Source: Coturnix japonica
Taxonomy: Eukaryota; Chordata; Aves; Galliformes; Phasianidae
DNA length: 64,000 bases
Direction: 5' to 3'
Assembly: GCF_001577835.2 (NCBI RefSeq)
Contig: NC_029529.1
Location: 11,605,380-11,669,379, forward strand
Below the pieces are notes generated by a model. It saw only the letters and a program-made list of their open reading frames with translations, did no database searches and was not told the origin of the DNA. The position numbers and the translations under genes were made by a program. Below are positions 1 through 11,467 of the stretch, in pieces (position 1 is the first letter of the stretch; each line of letters opens with the position of its first letter).

Positions 1-1
1 C

Positions 2-529
2 GAGCTGCTGGAACTCGACCTGAAGCACAACAGGCTGAGCCACCTCTCACCCCAGCTCTTCGTGGGTTTGAGCAACCTGGAGTACCTCTTCCTCTCCTTC
101 AACCAAATCCTGGACATCTCCCAGGACACCTTCAGCCCGCTCCGCAGACTCTTCTGGCTCGACCTCTCCCATAACCAGCTGTCAATGCTGGACAACGCCG
201 TCATCACGCAGCTCGCCAACCTGCGCTACCTCAGCTTGAGGAACAACTCCCTGGAGACGTTCTCAGTGGGATTCTTGTGCCCTTCCTTCACACTGGAGCA
301 GCTCTGGCTTGGGGGGAACAACTGGCACTGCAACTGCTCGCTGAAGGGGCTGCGGGATTTCGCCCTGCGGCATCCCAACGTGGTGCCACGCTTTGTCCAG
401 TCTGTCGCTGAGGGGGATGACTCCCACGTCCCCATTTACACCTATAACAACCTCACCTGCTGCCAGCCCCCCAGCCTTGTGGGCCTGGACCTCCGTGACA
501 CCAGTGAGGACAACTTTGCTCACTGCTGA
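2..529 (+). CDS. IGFALS: IGFALS, C-terminal part (acid-labile subunit of the IGF ternary complex)
   Basis: This is the last 175 codons of a secreted leucine-rich-repeat protein; the 5' part lies left of the window. Reading from base 2 shows four typical LRRs (LxxLxLxxNxL, for example [11 protein letters not shown] and [11 protein letters not shown]) and then a cysteine-rich LRR C-terminal cap beginning [17 protein letters not shown]. The tail, with VPRFVQ, the acidic pair after it, YTYNNLTC and VGLDLRD, matches the end of vertebrate IGFALS closely, and the TGA is at 527-529. IGFALS is known to bind IGF-IGFBP3/5 in serum and prolong IGF half-life; in mammals almost all of it is coded in one large exon, which fits the unbroken frame here. 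The NUBP2 neighbour supports the call, because IGFALS lies beside NUBP2 in human. No oddities are seen in the visible part. Confidence 0.95.
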   Translation, partial: ELLELDLKHNRLSHLSPQLFVGLSNLEYLFLSFNQILDISQDTFSPLRRLFWLDLSHNQLSMLDNAVITQLANLRYLSLRNNSLETFSVGFLCPSFTLEQLWLGGNNWHCNCSLKGLRDFALRHPNVVPRFVQSVAEGDDSHVPIYTYNNLTCCQPPSLVGLDLRDTSEDNFAHC

Positions 530-1045
530 CACATGACTGTCACCTCCGTGTCCCCATCACTGTCTGTGGTCTGTCCAGCCTTGGCCACCTTACCCCTTGT
601 GGCACCATGGGGGACAGCCATATCCACTTGGATGGGGACCTGGGGAAGGCGAGGGGGGTCAGAAAGTATCGGCAGTATTTAAACACCAGCATGGGGACAG
701 AATGAAGCATCTTCCTGCCATGAAGTGGGATTCTGCACAGCATCACCCTGTGCCCACCTATGGGCAGCCCCCATTCTCTCCCAGGCCCCCACCAACCCCA
801 TCCACCAGCAAGACCCCAAAAAAAAGCAACACCAGAGCCCAGAGTGCGTGGCAGGTGGGGTCACCTCCACCCCAGCAGGTTTAAAGGGGAAAAAAATCAA
901 CCAATCAGAAAACCCAAATTTGCTGTTGAGCCCTGCTGTAGGTTTGGGGAAGGGGACAGATACTTGCTTGAACTTCTCCTTGCCGCAGCCAACACAGGTT
1001 ACAGAAAGCCACCCATGTCACTCACCTGATAATTCCCAGCAGACA

Positions 1046-1051
1046 AATAAA
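1046..1051 (+). terminator. IGFALS: IGFALS poly(A) signal
   Basis: A canonical AATAAA lies 517 bases after the IGFALS stop, followed by a T/G-rich stretch at about 1076-1095. It is the first such signal downstream and implies a 3' UTR of roughly 0.55 kb. Confidence 0.6.
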
Positions 1052-1099
1052 CCTTTGGAGCTATTGCAACCCACCTTGTAAGTATGTTTTTTCGAAACC

Positions 1100-2903
1100 A
1101 TGTGCCACACCCAGCAGGGATTCCTATCAGAGCTCCTCAGGGTTTGTGCACTACCCCAGCCCAATGTTTGGGTGCCACGGGGTCCCCATGTACTAAAGGA
1201 GCTTTCTGCAAATTGAACAGCAATGAAGGAAAGGCTGCGGCCAATTAGAGGGGTGCAGTGTCCCTCACACCATGCACACAGCCCCTGCTCAGCTGATCCC
1301 CTCCACTCAGTGTTATCAGGCAGAGGGATTTGCACTGCAGGCTCTTCCTGCACACAGTCCCAGCAGCCAGGAGAGCGTGTGGCTGCAGGAATGGCCCCAC
1401 TATCCAAATCCCAAATCAGTGAGCAAAGGTCAGATGAGATTTCCAGGAAAGCTGTAAGTGGGGAAGGCCTGGTCAGATGTGAGTCCTCATGTGGGTTCAG
1501 TCCAAGCAGGGACAGATGCTTTTCCAGTCTCCTTCATAATGAAGGGCTTCCAATGAGGATGTAGCTTGGTCAGCAGGAATCTGAGCTTTCTCCTGACTCC
1601 CTAATGAAGCACTGCAAGGTGAAGGTCCGATCACAGAGAGGGCACAGAGGCAGAAGGAGCTCAGGCTCTAAGAGAAGGAAATAAAGGGCAAAGACATGAT
1701 CTTTAACAGCTTCCCCAGCTTAAACCACACTTGCAAGAAGAAAGCAGGACCCAGGGGGGAGCACCAGCACTGAAGAGAAATCTAAACTAATAGCAGCTGC
1801 CAGGGGAAGGAGCCCCAGGGAGACAGCACAGCCAGAGGCAGAGAGCCAGGAACCGCCAGGGAGCTGCAGGAGCCCCATGTGTGCCAGGGGAGTGGAGAAG
1901 GGCTGTGGCAAAGGATGTGAGCAAGGGCCAGCTTTCAACTAGACCAGGCAACAGCAGGATCTGGAAGCTGGAGAAAAGCCATAGCTGAGCTCCAGCAAGG
2001 AAACACAGGAGAAGCAGGAAACATTTAGATGTATCTGAAGTGCTTTTAATACCAAGACTCAGCTACGATGAGGCCCAAAGCCATGGAAAAGAACTTAACT
2101 CATAGACTTGCATTCTAAGAAAGATGTTTACTGTCTGGAACTTTAAAAAACATTCCTGAGTCACAGCAACCCCTCAGCAGATCACAAAAGGTTCCAGTAG
2201 GGCAGGATGCAGGCTTCAAATGGATACTAGGCTTCCTGAAGACACATGAACCATATGCAGAACCTCAAACGCATGTACCAGCAATCAGAGATTTCAGAGT
2301 GAGCTGGCTTGGCTCAGGCCCACACCAGAGCATCCAGCTCCAGCTTGCCAGCTGCTGGACCAAGCACTGTATTGTGTCATAATAGGAAAGCAGCAGAAGG
2401 CAGCAGCACGTGGAGCTACAATACAGATGATTCGTGCCATCTGAACTCAGCGAGGGAACATCCATCCCAACTGATGATGTTTGCCGGTGTAGCTGCATTC
2501 AGGCATTGTTAGCAGCACTGCAGAGCATGAGATGCGGTGGGAAACAAGCTAGAGCTCCACCAGTATCTGTGCAATAGCTGGTTGCAGAGGAAGGCACTGC
2601 ATGAGGGGGCTAAAAACAACTGTACCATGTGGGCAGAGTGCTGCCACATTTAGAAGGCAAGAACCAGGCTGTGCATCCTCCGCGTGAGCAGAAACGCCCA
2701 TGCAGAGTCTCTTTGGATGCGAAGAGGTAGAGCTGCACTTCCCTTTCTAAGTTGCCAAAAGAGGCGACCAGTGCTGTGCTCCTTCCTCCCTCCATCATCC
2801 ACCGGTGTAACAGCTCCATAGTTCAACAGCTTCTGCATCCTCTTCCACACCAGCAAGTGCTGCTGGTGGTGCTGCCAGGTAAGAGCCCAGCCCAAATCAC
2901 TGC
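1100..2903. other. IGFALS-NUBP2 interval (NUBP2 3' UTR plus intergenic)
   Basis: No coding exon, RNA gene or clear repeat is recognised here. The right part should be the NUBP2 3' UTR, read leftwards from the stop at 2904. On the minus strand no AATAAA is evident, but the variant ATTAAA occurs at 2045-2050 and would give a 3' UTR of about 0.86 kb. The two genes converge here. Confidence 0.4.
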
Positions 2904-5900
2904 TCAGGAGCTCCGCTGCAATGCGCCATCCAGGATCTGCTGGGCGATACGAGTCAAGGCAGGGAAGGCAGAGCTTTTGGGAAACTCCTGGATGAAGTCT
3001 CTGCCTTCCTCCAAGCTCTGGCTGAGTTGGGGATCCAGAGGGACAGATCCTGAGGGAGAGGAGGAGAGAGAAGTGTGGTTGCTTGTTCATCACAAGGCAA
3101 AGGCTTTGACTGAGGACTGAAGGAAGAACTCCTGCCAGAGGCATCTCCAGGAGCAGCAATAGGAAAAGACAACCACCACTCTCACCATGCCCTCCAGCAA
3201 TTAATTCTCACCTCTCTCTGGTTCTGAAATACCACCAGACCATGGTTCTTCATGAGACTCTCTCCTGCTCTGCTCCCAGCCCCATCCATAGGGCAGGGTT
3301 CACCCCCCTGCCCCCATTCTTCAGGGCATTTCAGGAGGTCTGGGTGGCTTCAGACTTGGTTGCTTGTCACCACAATGTTAACAGCCAGAGGAGGCCCTGC
3401 TCATCACTGCCTCTGCTCCAGTGGGACTGGATGCCCACTATGTCCAGTATGGATGGTATAAAGCAACTTCACCCTGCTTCTGACCTGACTACCTTCAGGG
3501 GCTCACAGGGACTAAGAGCACAGCCCACCTGTCCTGGTGACAGACTGCGCCCCTCAAGCACTCCCATAGCACCACACAAGAAGTCACCAAGGAAGACTCT
3601 GCTCCAGAGTCCACTCACCTAGAAAGGGGACCCCAGCATGTTTGGCCAGCTCTTCACCTCCCCCTTTGGAAAAGATGTTTGTGCACTCCTGAAGGAGGAA
3701 GAAAACAGCAGCGAGTCATAAACCTCAGCAGAGAGATCTGAGCAACAGGGCTGGCATTGTTTGCATACAGAAGTACCAGCTCCCATCCACCTTCCTGCCA
3801 CGAAGGACCAACTTTGCCCCTGCCTTCTCCCAGCTCTATTTCAGAAAGAACCAATGGCTTCTTCCAGACCTCACACAGCAGCTTCTCATCTCCCAGCTTC
3901 AAGGCATCCTTGTGGCATTTCACTGATTTTCCACCTGAGGCACTGCAGTGTGTGATACCCAGACACGAACAAGAACCCAAAATAGACCAACCAATAAACT
4001 CACCGAGCAGTGCGGGCAAACGAAACCACTCATGTTCTCAACAATGCCAAGAACTCGCAAGCCCGTCTTCTTGCAGAACGTCAGCTCTCGCCTCACGTCT
4101 CCCACAGACACTGCCTGCAGGGAGAACAGGTAAGGTCAGAGGGGTCTGTCTGTCTACATGTCTGTCTGCAGCAGGAACGTGCATAAACACAAGACATGCA
4201 GGAATGTTGGTGGTGAGGACTAGGAGATGCTCTCTTGCTATTGCTGGCCATAGCTTGGATCAAGTCCTCCACATAGAGGAACTGCACATAGAGGTTGTCC
4301 TAGAGGGCGGGTGATAGCATTATCTGGGGGTGCAAAGTCCCCCACTAACTGTGCCCAGAAAGCACAATCCAGCTCAGCACCAGCACCTACCTGAGGTGTT
4401 GTGACTAGGATTGCTCCCAGAGGCTTGTAGTGCCGCAGGGCCTCCACTGTGGAGATGTGTTCATCAGAGGTACCCGGAGGCGTGTCCACAATGAGGAAAT
4501 CCAGTTCTCCCCAGGCCACATCAGCAACAAATTGTTTTATCAAAGCTACAAAACCAAAAGATGCGCCATCTGAACCCAACTCAGGGAAAACAGACCCACA
4601 GAACAAGGCTCACACCCCAAAGAATGACTCGCCCATGGCAGGAGCCAGAATCGCCTACAAGGGTATTTGGAAGGACATTACTAACATTGAAATATAACTG
4701 TACCATTTTTCTTGGGTCCTCTCCACACCACAGCATCATCTGGCTTCTCCAGCAGGAATCCAATGGACATCAGTGAGATGCTTTTCTCCTGGTCCACATA
4801 GACCGGCACCCAGCCGGCGTCACACTGGTGCACGTCATTGCCCTGCACCTTGAACATGCGGGGTATGCTGGGGCCGCACAGGTCCACATCCAGGATCCCA
4901 ACCTGCAGTGACAAAGCAAAGCCATTCAGATGGGCCTGAGCACAACCACAGCCGCCAGCTCTGCTTCCTCCCCAAACAAGAAGAGGCAGCATTCTCCACT
5001 GGGCCAAGAACCAAAGCATCAGGTTTGAAGCACAACCTCAAAACGTTGCTTCAAGTTTTGACTGCCATCCCAACCCTCCTTCCCACCAAGGAAGCATCTC
5101 CAAAGGGATTTATTCCCATCAGAACCTCAGAGGGATTGGCTCCATAGAACCCCTATGAAGTCCTAGAAACCAGCCCTGCCTCGTGCCCACGGGTGCCCTT
5201 TGTGCCTGAACCACCACTGTGTCCTTCAAGCTCGCCCACCTCACTCCACAAAGGAGCTTGTGTCTGTCACCACACAAACCCAGCAAGTCATTTCTCAGCA
5301 TCCTGGTCTCAAAAATAACAACAAAGGAAGTTTTAGACAGCATTAGTCTCCTGGATAAAGGGGAAAGGAACCGCCCTGTTAGCTGTGTTGGACTCTTCTC
5401 CATCAAGGAAGCACAGCCCATTGACAAGGGATCTTTATGTACACGGGTGGCACGGAGGACAAGGAGGATCATGTGGGGGGTGATGTGGGAAGGAGCAGCT
5501 GAAGCTCAGCGTCCCACCCTGCCCTTCACTCACCTTCTTGCCCGAGTGGCGCAGTGACAGCGCCAGCTCCGTGCTGATGGTGCTCTTCCCCACGCCGCCC
5601 TTCCCAGAGAGCACCAGCACGATGTGCTGCACAGCGCCCAGGTTGCTTCTCTCTGGGAGGAAGAAGAGCAGGGACAGACATCAGAGCCCCCTTCTGAGCA
5701 GCGAAATCATAGTATCACAGTATCACAGTATCACAGCCTCGTCGGGTTGGAAGGGACCTTAGAGATCATCGAGTCCAACCCCTGGGATTCGAGCCCTGTG
5801 TAGCAGAGCGGCACTTCGACCACTTGCACCACAGGGGGGTAAAATGGAGACGGGTACAAAGGCACAGAGCGCTTTGGCTGCCCGAGGAGCAGAGGGAGAG

Positions 5901-6458
5901 CTCGGCCATGAGCTCAGCTCTCGGGCTGCGCAGCGATGGGCGCCAGCGGGGCTCCGTTATGACCGGCAATGAACGGGATGGGCCGGGAGCTTCCCCGCTC
6001 CATCCCGCGCTGCTCTGGGCCTTGAGCTCCGCTTTTACCGTGTCCGCCCGCACGGGGCCCATTTCCCCGCGGTCCTGGAGCAGCTCAGAGCGGGGAACCG
6101 GACGGGACCGCGTTCCCGAGCGCCCCGTCACCGGTTGAGTCACCGGCCCAACCCGTGCCGGGCAACACCGCAGAACCGGCATCGAACCGGCATCGAACCG
6201 GCACCATGGAGCCCGCTCCCAGCACGGCGGACATCATCAGGGCCTCCACTGCGGGTAAGGGAGCGAGGGGACCGGGAACGGGAGGTTGGGAGCGGGAGGG
6301 ACATGGCAACGGCGACACCAGGCCCAGCCCCGAGGCTGCCACCGGGAAGCGGCCGAACCAGGCCCGCACCGGGCCCCGGCACCGCCTGGATCCGGCGCCG
6401 ATCGCCCGGCCCCGCCCGCAGCCCCGCTCCGCTCACCCGCCGCCATCACCTCCTCCAT
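2904..6458 (-). CDS. NUBP2: NUBP2, cytosolic Fe-S cluster assembly P-loop ATPase
   Basis: Seven minus-strand exons: 6437-6458, 5534-5652, 4704-4902, 4391-4545, 4004-4114, 3619-3688 and 2904-3049. All junctions keep phase and give 273 aa (human 271). The start, [19 protein letters not shown], is chosen because exon 1 ends in phase 1 at a GTGAGC donor and joins a CCCAG acceptor to restore the conserved NL-x-x-V-x-HI sequence. Visible motifs are the deviant Walker [10 protein letters not shown] (residues 24-32), [21 protein letters not shown] (switch II), and CPHC (198-201), whose cysteines bridge a 4Fe-4S cluster between subunits. Known role: with NUBP1 it forms the cytosolic scaffold that assembles 4Fe-4S clusters for extramitochondrial proteins. 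It is divergently paired with SPSB3 over a CpG-rich promoter. Intron 1 holds a CR1-tailed SINE and, on the other strand, a candidate SPSB3 exon. Confidence 0.97.
5706..5836 (-). repeat. tRNA-headed, CR1-tailed SINE-like element in NUBP2 intron 1
   Basis: Read on the minus strand from about 5836, the element begins with a tRNA-like head: TGGTGCAAGTGG (5831-5820) resembles an A box and GGCTCGAATCCC (5795-5784) a B box. It then runs into a typical CR1 3' end (GGTTGGACTCGATGATCTC, then AAGGTCCCTTCCAACCC) and finishes with about three copies of an ATACTGTG-type tail at 5706-5737. CR1 LINEs recognise such 3' ends, so the layout fits a SINE mobilised by CR1. The box spacing (24 nt) is shorter than in an intact tRNA, so it is not a working tRNA gene. 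I cannot name the family. Confidence 0.6.
6174..6205. repeat. 11-bp tandem repeat carrying AACCGG motifs
   Basis: Three head-to-tail copies of GAACCGGCATC (the last one degenerate) place AACCGG at 6174, 6185 and 6196. Further copies lie at 6096 (AACCGG) and 6131 (CCGGTT). It sits directly before the ATG at 6206, inside the NUBP2/SPSB3 CpG island. Confidence 0.8.
6206..6254 (+). other. Candidate alternative first coding exon of SPSB3
   Basis: A plus-strand ATG in a near-perfect start context (GCACCATGG) opens [16 protein letters not shown] and ends in phase 1 at a strong donor (GCGG, then GTAAGG at 6255). Joined to the SPSB3 acceptor at 7747 it makes GCC and runs without a stop through seven codons (AYLSRNT) into the normal SPSB3 ATG at 7768. 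This would give a form 23 residues longer. It is an inference from frame and splice signals only; the exon lies inside NUBP2 intron 1 on the opposite strand. Chance frame agreement alone is 1 in 3. Confidence 0.3.
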
Positions 6459-6850
6459 GCTGCCGCGCGGCGCAACCCTCTTCCGCCTTTCGCCGGTTAA
6501 GCCCCGCCCCCTCAGACTGACAGGCTCCGCCTCCAATGGCGGACCGCGCCCTTTCTAAAGACCCGCCCACACGGAACTCGCGACCAGTCACAGCCGCTCC
6601 CCTCCCACTCGCAGCAGCCAATAGAGTCTGTGCTTTCTCACCCAATAGCGCCGCTCCTCTGAGATTGACAAGCAGTCTGACCAATGGCGTCCAACACTCC
6701 GCAGGCACACCCCAATACTTGTCCCTCAGCCTTGAGCGGCAGGGCTCTCAGCCAATTGCAAGGCAGATTCGTGCAGCAGTAGCCAATAGGAAGCTTGGGG
6801 GGGGCGGTGCTCGGAGCGGATTGTTTATGTCCCGGGAGGGGAAAGTAGGT
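6459..6850. promoter_or_regulatory. Bidirectional NUBP2/SPSB3 CpG-island promoter with six CCAAT boxes
   Basis: Between the NUBP2 start (minus) and the probable SPSB3 first exon (plus) there are six plus-strand CCAAT boxes, at 6533, 6618, 6642, 6681, 6752 and 6783, plus GC boxes (CCCCGCCCC near 6503). No TATA box is seen. CCAAT boxes bind NF-Y, and CpG-rich, TATA-less, CCAAT-containing sequence is typical of head-to-head housekeeping pairs. CpG-rich sequence extends to about 7200. Confidence 0.75.
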
Positions 6851-6907
6851 CGGGGCCGGGCCGGGCTGGGCCGAGCTGGGCCCGGAGTGAGGCCCGGGAT
6901 AGGGCCG
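6840..6907 (+). other. SPSB3: Probable SPSB3 non-coding first exon
   Basis: GC-rich sequence ends at a strong donor (GGCCG, then GTAAGTGGG) with GT at 6908-6909. Splicing to 7748 gives a leader with only 20 bases before the SPSB3 start. The 5' edge is a guess from the end of the CCAAT cluster; no transcript is available. Confidence 0.55.
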
Positions 6908-7767
6908 GTAAGTGGGAGCGGGACCGGGGCTGGGACCGGGAATGGGACGGAGCGGGGCTGGAGCCCGTGGGGCTGCGGGGCTCTGAGCGCTGCGGCCTGA
7001 GCGCGGCTCAGCACGGGGAGCGGAGGCCGGGAGGCGGCGCGGCCTGTGGTGAGGCTGGGCCTGGGCCTGGCTGTTCCTATGGGGCTGCAGGGGGGAACAC
7101 GGGGACACCACGAACACGAGCCCCGTGTCCGCGGGTGGGGCGGGCTGTGAGCGGCTGCGATGGGGCTGAGCCGGGGGGGTGGGTGCGGGAGGCAGCAGGA
7201 GGCAGCGCTGCAGGGTTGGCTGTGGGGAGTTCAGTGCTGCAAAGGGAAACTGCAGGGAGAACGAAAGGGAGCCTGGTTCATTGCGACTGAGCTGGTTTGG
7301 CCTGTCGGGGTGGGAAGGAGCCTGTGGAAATGTGGGCTGCATAATATCCCTTGTCTGGATTGGGACACGGAGGCAGAGCAGGACAGACCCGCTTTCCTGC
7401 CAACAAACAGAAAGTTGTCTGTTGTTCTGTGCTGGTAGCAAAGCATGCTCCAAGCAGGCGGCTGCTCAGAGTGCAGCAGACACAGCAGCTCAGCTGACAG
7501 AGCAGCGCAGGGATGCTGTTATTGCTGGGCATACGTGGGAATTAAGAGGAAAGTTTGGAGAGGTTCATAGTGTGGGAGGATCTTATCCTGCTGTCCTGCC
7601 CATCAGATGAGCATTGTGCTGGTATGCTGTCGGTGAGTACGGTGCCATGCAGCTCAAGGCTGCTTCTTGTGGAGGGCAGAACGTGAGCAGAGTTTGGGGG
7701 GAAAAGAGCCATACAGGCAGTGTAACCTCATGTCCTCACCCCCACAGCCTACCTCTCCCGGAACACC

Positions 7768-10700
7768 ATGGCACGACGCACGCGGAGCAGCAGGGCCTGG
7801 CACTTCGTCCTGAGCGGGGTGCGCCGTGAGGCTGACAGCCGGGCACTTGCTTTGGCCACAGGGGCACGAGGCTGGGGCTATGACTCCGATGGGCAGGTAG
7901 GTGCACAGCTGGCCATACCACAACGAGACTGATAAGAGGCTGTGTGGTGAAACAGGGGCAGCTGCTGTGTTCCCCCAGGCTGTAATGTGGGGCTTCTTGC
8001 ACCCCTCCCCACTTCTTTGATACTTAGAAGCTGTGAAGGCACAAAGGACACACTGCATCCACACGGGGCAGTTAGAGTGGCTCAGCCCTTCACCCTCCTG
8101 CATGGCAGGCCAGGCTGGGGCACAACACAGCTGTGCTGGCTCTGGCATGAGCTTGAGGATGTCCCCACGCAGCTCTGCAATCTGGGGTCACTTGGCAGTA
8201 ACGTTCCTCTGCTTTCTGTTGTAGCACAGTGACTCAGATTCGGAGCCGGAGTTTTCCACCCTCTCACCCTCCATCCCGAGTGCCATCCCTGTGACAGGAG
8301 AGTCCTACTGCAACTGTGAGAACCAGAGTGAAGCTCCCTACTGCTCCAGCCTGCATGCCCTCCACCATGTCAAGGACTGCCAGTGTGGCGAGGAGGATGA
8401 GTGTAAGGAAAAGGCTCCCAGAGCAGCTTTCAGTGTCCTTTGGGGTGCAAGGTGGGAGCAGTCCTGCCCTGGAGGCACAGGCTGTACCTCCGCATGGATC
8501 ACTGTTCCGTGGGGCCAGCACCTGATGCTCCTTTGTTTACGTCTCAAGGCCACGTAGCCTTTAGGAAGATTATAAGCACGTGTCTTTGGTTGTGTTCCCA
8601 GGGCTGAGTGCTGAACTTGTTAATGCGTCAGGGTTCACCTCTGGAGACTTGAGTTCAAATCCAGCTGAGGCCATCAGGAAAGTCAGCTGCTGTGGCCACA
8701 ACCCTATTAATGCTGATCCTCAGTGCAGCTGGCAGGGTACTTGGGTGTGCAGCAGGGTTTCTTCAGAGTAGACAGGAAAGGCAGGCAAAGAGCAGGTCTG
8801 GGCTGGCTGAGAAAGCCCCGGAGCATGGCAGAATTGTTGTAGCACTTGATGGGCCCTCATAACAATTGTTCATCTGCATTTGGCTCGGGAATAGCTCCCT
8901 GAGGGCCTTTGTCCACCCTTATCCCTCATGTCCTTCCTAACCAGATTTTGACTGGGTATGGGATGACCTGAATAAGTCGACGGCCACTCTGCTGACCTGT
9001 GACAACCGCAAGGTGAACTTCCACATGGAGTACAGCTGTGGCACCGCAGCTATCCGGGGCAACAAGGAGCTGGCAGATGGGCAGCATTTTTGGGAAATCA
9101 AGATGACCTCTCCAGTGTATGGCACAGATATGGTACGTAGAACCAAGTTGCTTATGGGCACTTAGAAATGCCCTGTATTCTCTAAATGGGACAGCAGACT
9201 TCCTTCGGTGTTTCATCTTGGCATCCTCACTTAGCAGTAAGAAAACTGAAGCTGGAAGGATAAACAGTTTTATGCCACCGTCAAAGGAATTGCGACTAGA
9301 ACCTGATTTTCCTGCTTCCATGTACATCACCAGCAATAAACTTAACAAGGACTCTGGTTAGGCCATGCTGGTGCTTGTCCTCAGCCTGGGGAAGCATACA
9401 GGCAGGCTGTGGTTGGCAGTTCTGCTGTGTGTGCTGGGGTGTGTGCTGCTCAGCACGGTCACTTCCTGCCCCTGGAGCTTCACCCCTGCGGGGCTGGTGT
9501 GTGTACAGCTGTGGCACTGCTCTGTGGCTTGTGGCCACAGCCCAGCTTTACCATTAATGCAGGCCACAGCCCTGTTAGTTCCCTTGGCTCTGCTAAGGCT
9601 GCACCTCATGGTCTGGCTCCTGGGCACTGTAATGCAGCGCTGGCCAAACCTTTCAACAGAGAACTTCAGCCCAGCTTCACAGGAACCTCTGACTTGTTGG
9701 GCTGTGCTTAGTGAAGGAGGAGAGACTTAGAGGTGGAGTCTCAGTTGTGTTTTGTTGCTTTAGAAGCTCCTGCAGGTGTTAAGCTCGTGTTCTTCCTCTT
9801 GACTTTGCTTACCAGATGGTGGGAATTGGGACATCAGATGTGAATCTGGACAAATACCGCCACACCTTCTGCAGCCTGCTGGGCAAGGACGAGGACAGCT
9901 GGGGACTCTCCTACACAGGTAATGCAGTGTTAGAGGGGGGACAGCTGGAATGTTAGCAACAGGTGCTCGGGTTTAGGGAAATGTCTGCGAGTTGGGGTGA
10001 ATTTGTGGAGCGCAGACTTCCCACTGAATGCAAGGTGTGTTGTTTTAAGGACTGCTGCATCACAAGGGTGACAAGACAAACTTCTCCTCGAGGTTTGGCC
10101 AGGGCTCCATCATCGGGGTGCATTTGGACACGTGGCATGGAACACTCACCTTCTTCAAAAACCGCAAGTGCATAGGTAAGTAAGGGCAGCTGCAGCGGCC
10201 ATCAGGCACAGAGGCAGAATAGGGGAGCACTGCAGCTTTAGCTGAGCTCCAAGTTTGGTGGCAGCTGGGCTGCAGGAGAAAATAGTGGCAAATGAAAGAT
10301 CAAGACGTGAAGTGAGCGGGGCAAAGGTTACATTTGTTTAACAGATTTGGATTACAAAAGGTTTTCCAAGTGTTTTCTGACAGCTTTGTGGAGCTCAGGG
10401 TGGGTGGGAGGAGTGAGATCACCTCTGCAAAACTGATGTGAATCCTCAATGCTGTCCCCTGCAGGGGTTGCAGCTACAAAGCTGCAGAACAAGAAGTTCT
10501 ACCCCATGGTGTGTTCGACAGCAGCCAAGAGCAGCATGAAGGTGATCCGCTCCTGTGCCAGCTACACGTCTCTGCAGTACCTGTGCTGCTACCGCCTGCG
10601 CCAGCTCCTGCCTGACTATGTGGACACGCTGGAGGTGCTGCCGTTGCCACCAGGACTCAAGCAAGTGCTACACAACAAACTGGGCTGGGTCTTGAGCATG

Positions 10701-10808
10701 AACTGTAGCACATCGAAGCCTTCTTCCTCGTCATCAGGAAGCGACTCAGATAGCTCCTGTGGCTCGGACGCAGAGGCCTGCCAAAGGAAGAGGTGCAGGA
10801 GGACGTGA
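7768..10808 (+). CDS. SPSB3: SPSB3, SPRY and SOCS-box ubiquitin ligase adaptor
   Basis: Coding exons: 7768-7896, 8225-8402, 8945-9132, 9816-9918, 10050-10175 and 10465-10808, giving 355 aa in constant phase. The start [17 protein letters not shown] matches vertebrate SPSB3 and lies 20 bases after the acceptor at 7747. After an acidic, low-complexity N-terminus (about 1-100), the SPRY domain runs about 100-270 ([51 protein letters not shown]). A SOCS box follows with the BC-box pattern L278-xxx-C282-xxx-L286 and LPLP as the Cul5 box. The end, CQRKRCRRT, is the conserved basic tail. Known role: substrate receptor of Cullin5-Elongin B/C E3 ligases; mammalian SPSB3 has been reported to target nuclear cGAS. 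It shares a promoter region with NUBP2 and converges on EME2. An upstream exon at 6206-6254 might lengthen it. Confidence 0.98.
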
Positions 10809-11467
10809 TGTTTCTTCAGACAAACTGCTTTGAGGGAGTGGGGTGGGGTTTTGTTGCCCTGTCTGTGAGGGCAGCCCAGGCCTGACGCACCTGTTTCTTC
10901 ATGGGGACATCTGTTTCTACCTGTTTATGAAGATTTCTCTTGTGCTGGTTGGAATCTTTAGCCTGAACATTCATCACTTGCATTGAAAATACCTGTTGAC
11001 CCAAAGAGGTATCAGCTCTGTGAAATACATAAACTGCAGCCAAATACCTGAAGTTAATCTCCTGGTGATATGAAAGCCCTCACCTCTCTCTGAAGAACCT
11101 CTCTTTGCTGCAGACTGTCAGCAGAGGTGAGATTTAAGGTGGCTTCTCTATCTCAAAGCACACTTCTTGCAAACTTAAATCCATTCATCAGAGGACAAAA
11201 GGAAAGACCAGCCTCCCCCTCCCTCCTAACTGTTGTGCATTGGTTTGGTATCTGCAATGAATTCATCGCACTGCGGAGCATGATTGAACTGCAGCACTTA
11301 GGGAAATGTATTTGGAGAGATGCACCTGTGCCACTTGTGAAAGAGCAGTTACTTAAGAGAGTTGAACTGGTAGTGATCTTTCTTGAACACCCCCTCCATG
11401 ACTTTAATTGCTTTGCATGTTGGCTACTGCTGCTTCTCCTGTATCAAAGACTGTATTAAACTGTAAT

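Noticed and set aside
5784-5831. tRNA gene from the A- and B-box-like motifs
   Set aside because: The spacing is too short, no acceptor-stem pairing is evident and the sequence continues into a CR1 tail, so it is a SINE head.
6135-7453. Numerous long frames on both strands in the NUBP2/SPSB3 CpG island
   Set aside because: Low-stop, GC-rich sequence gives long chance frames rich in Pro, Gly, Arg and Ala; only the 6206-6254 piece has a start context, a donor and a compatible acceptor.
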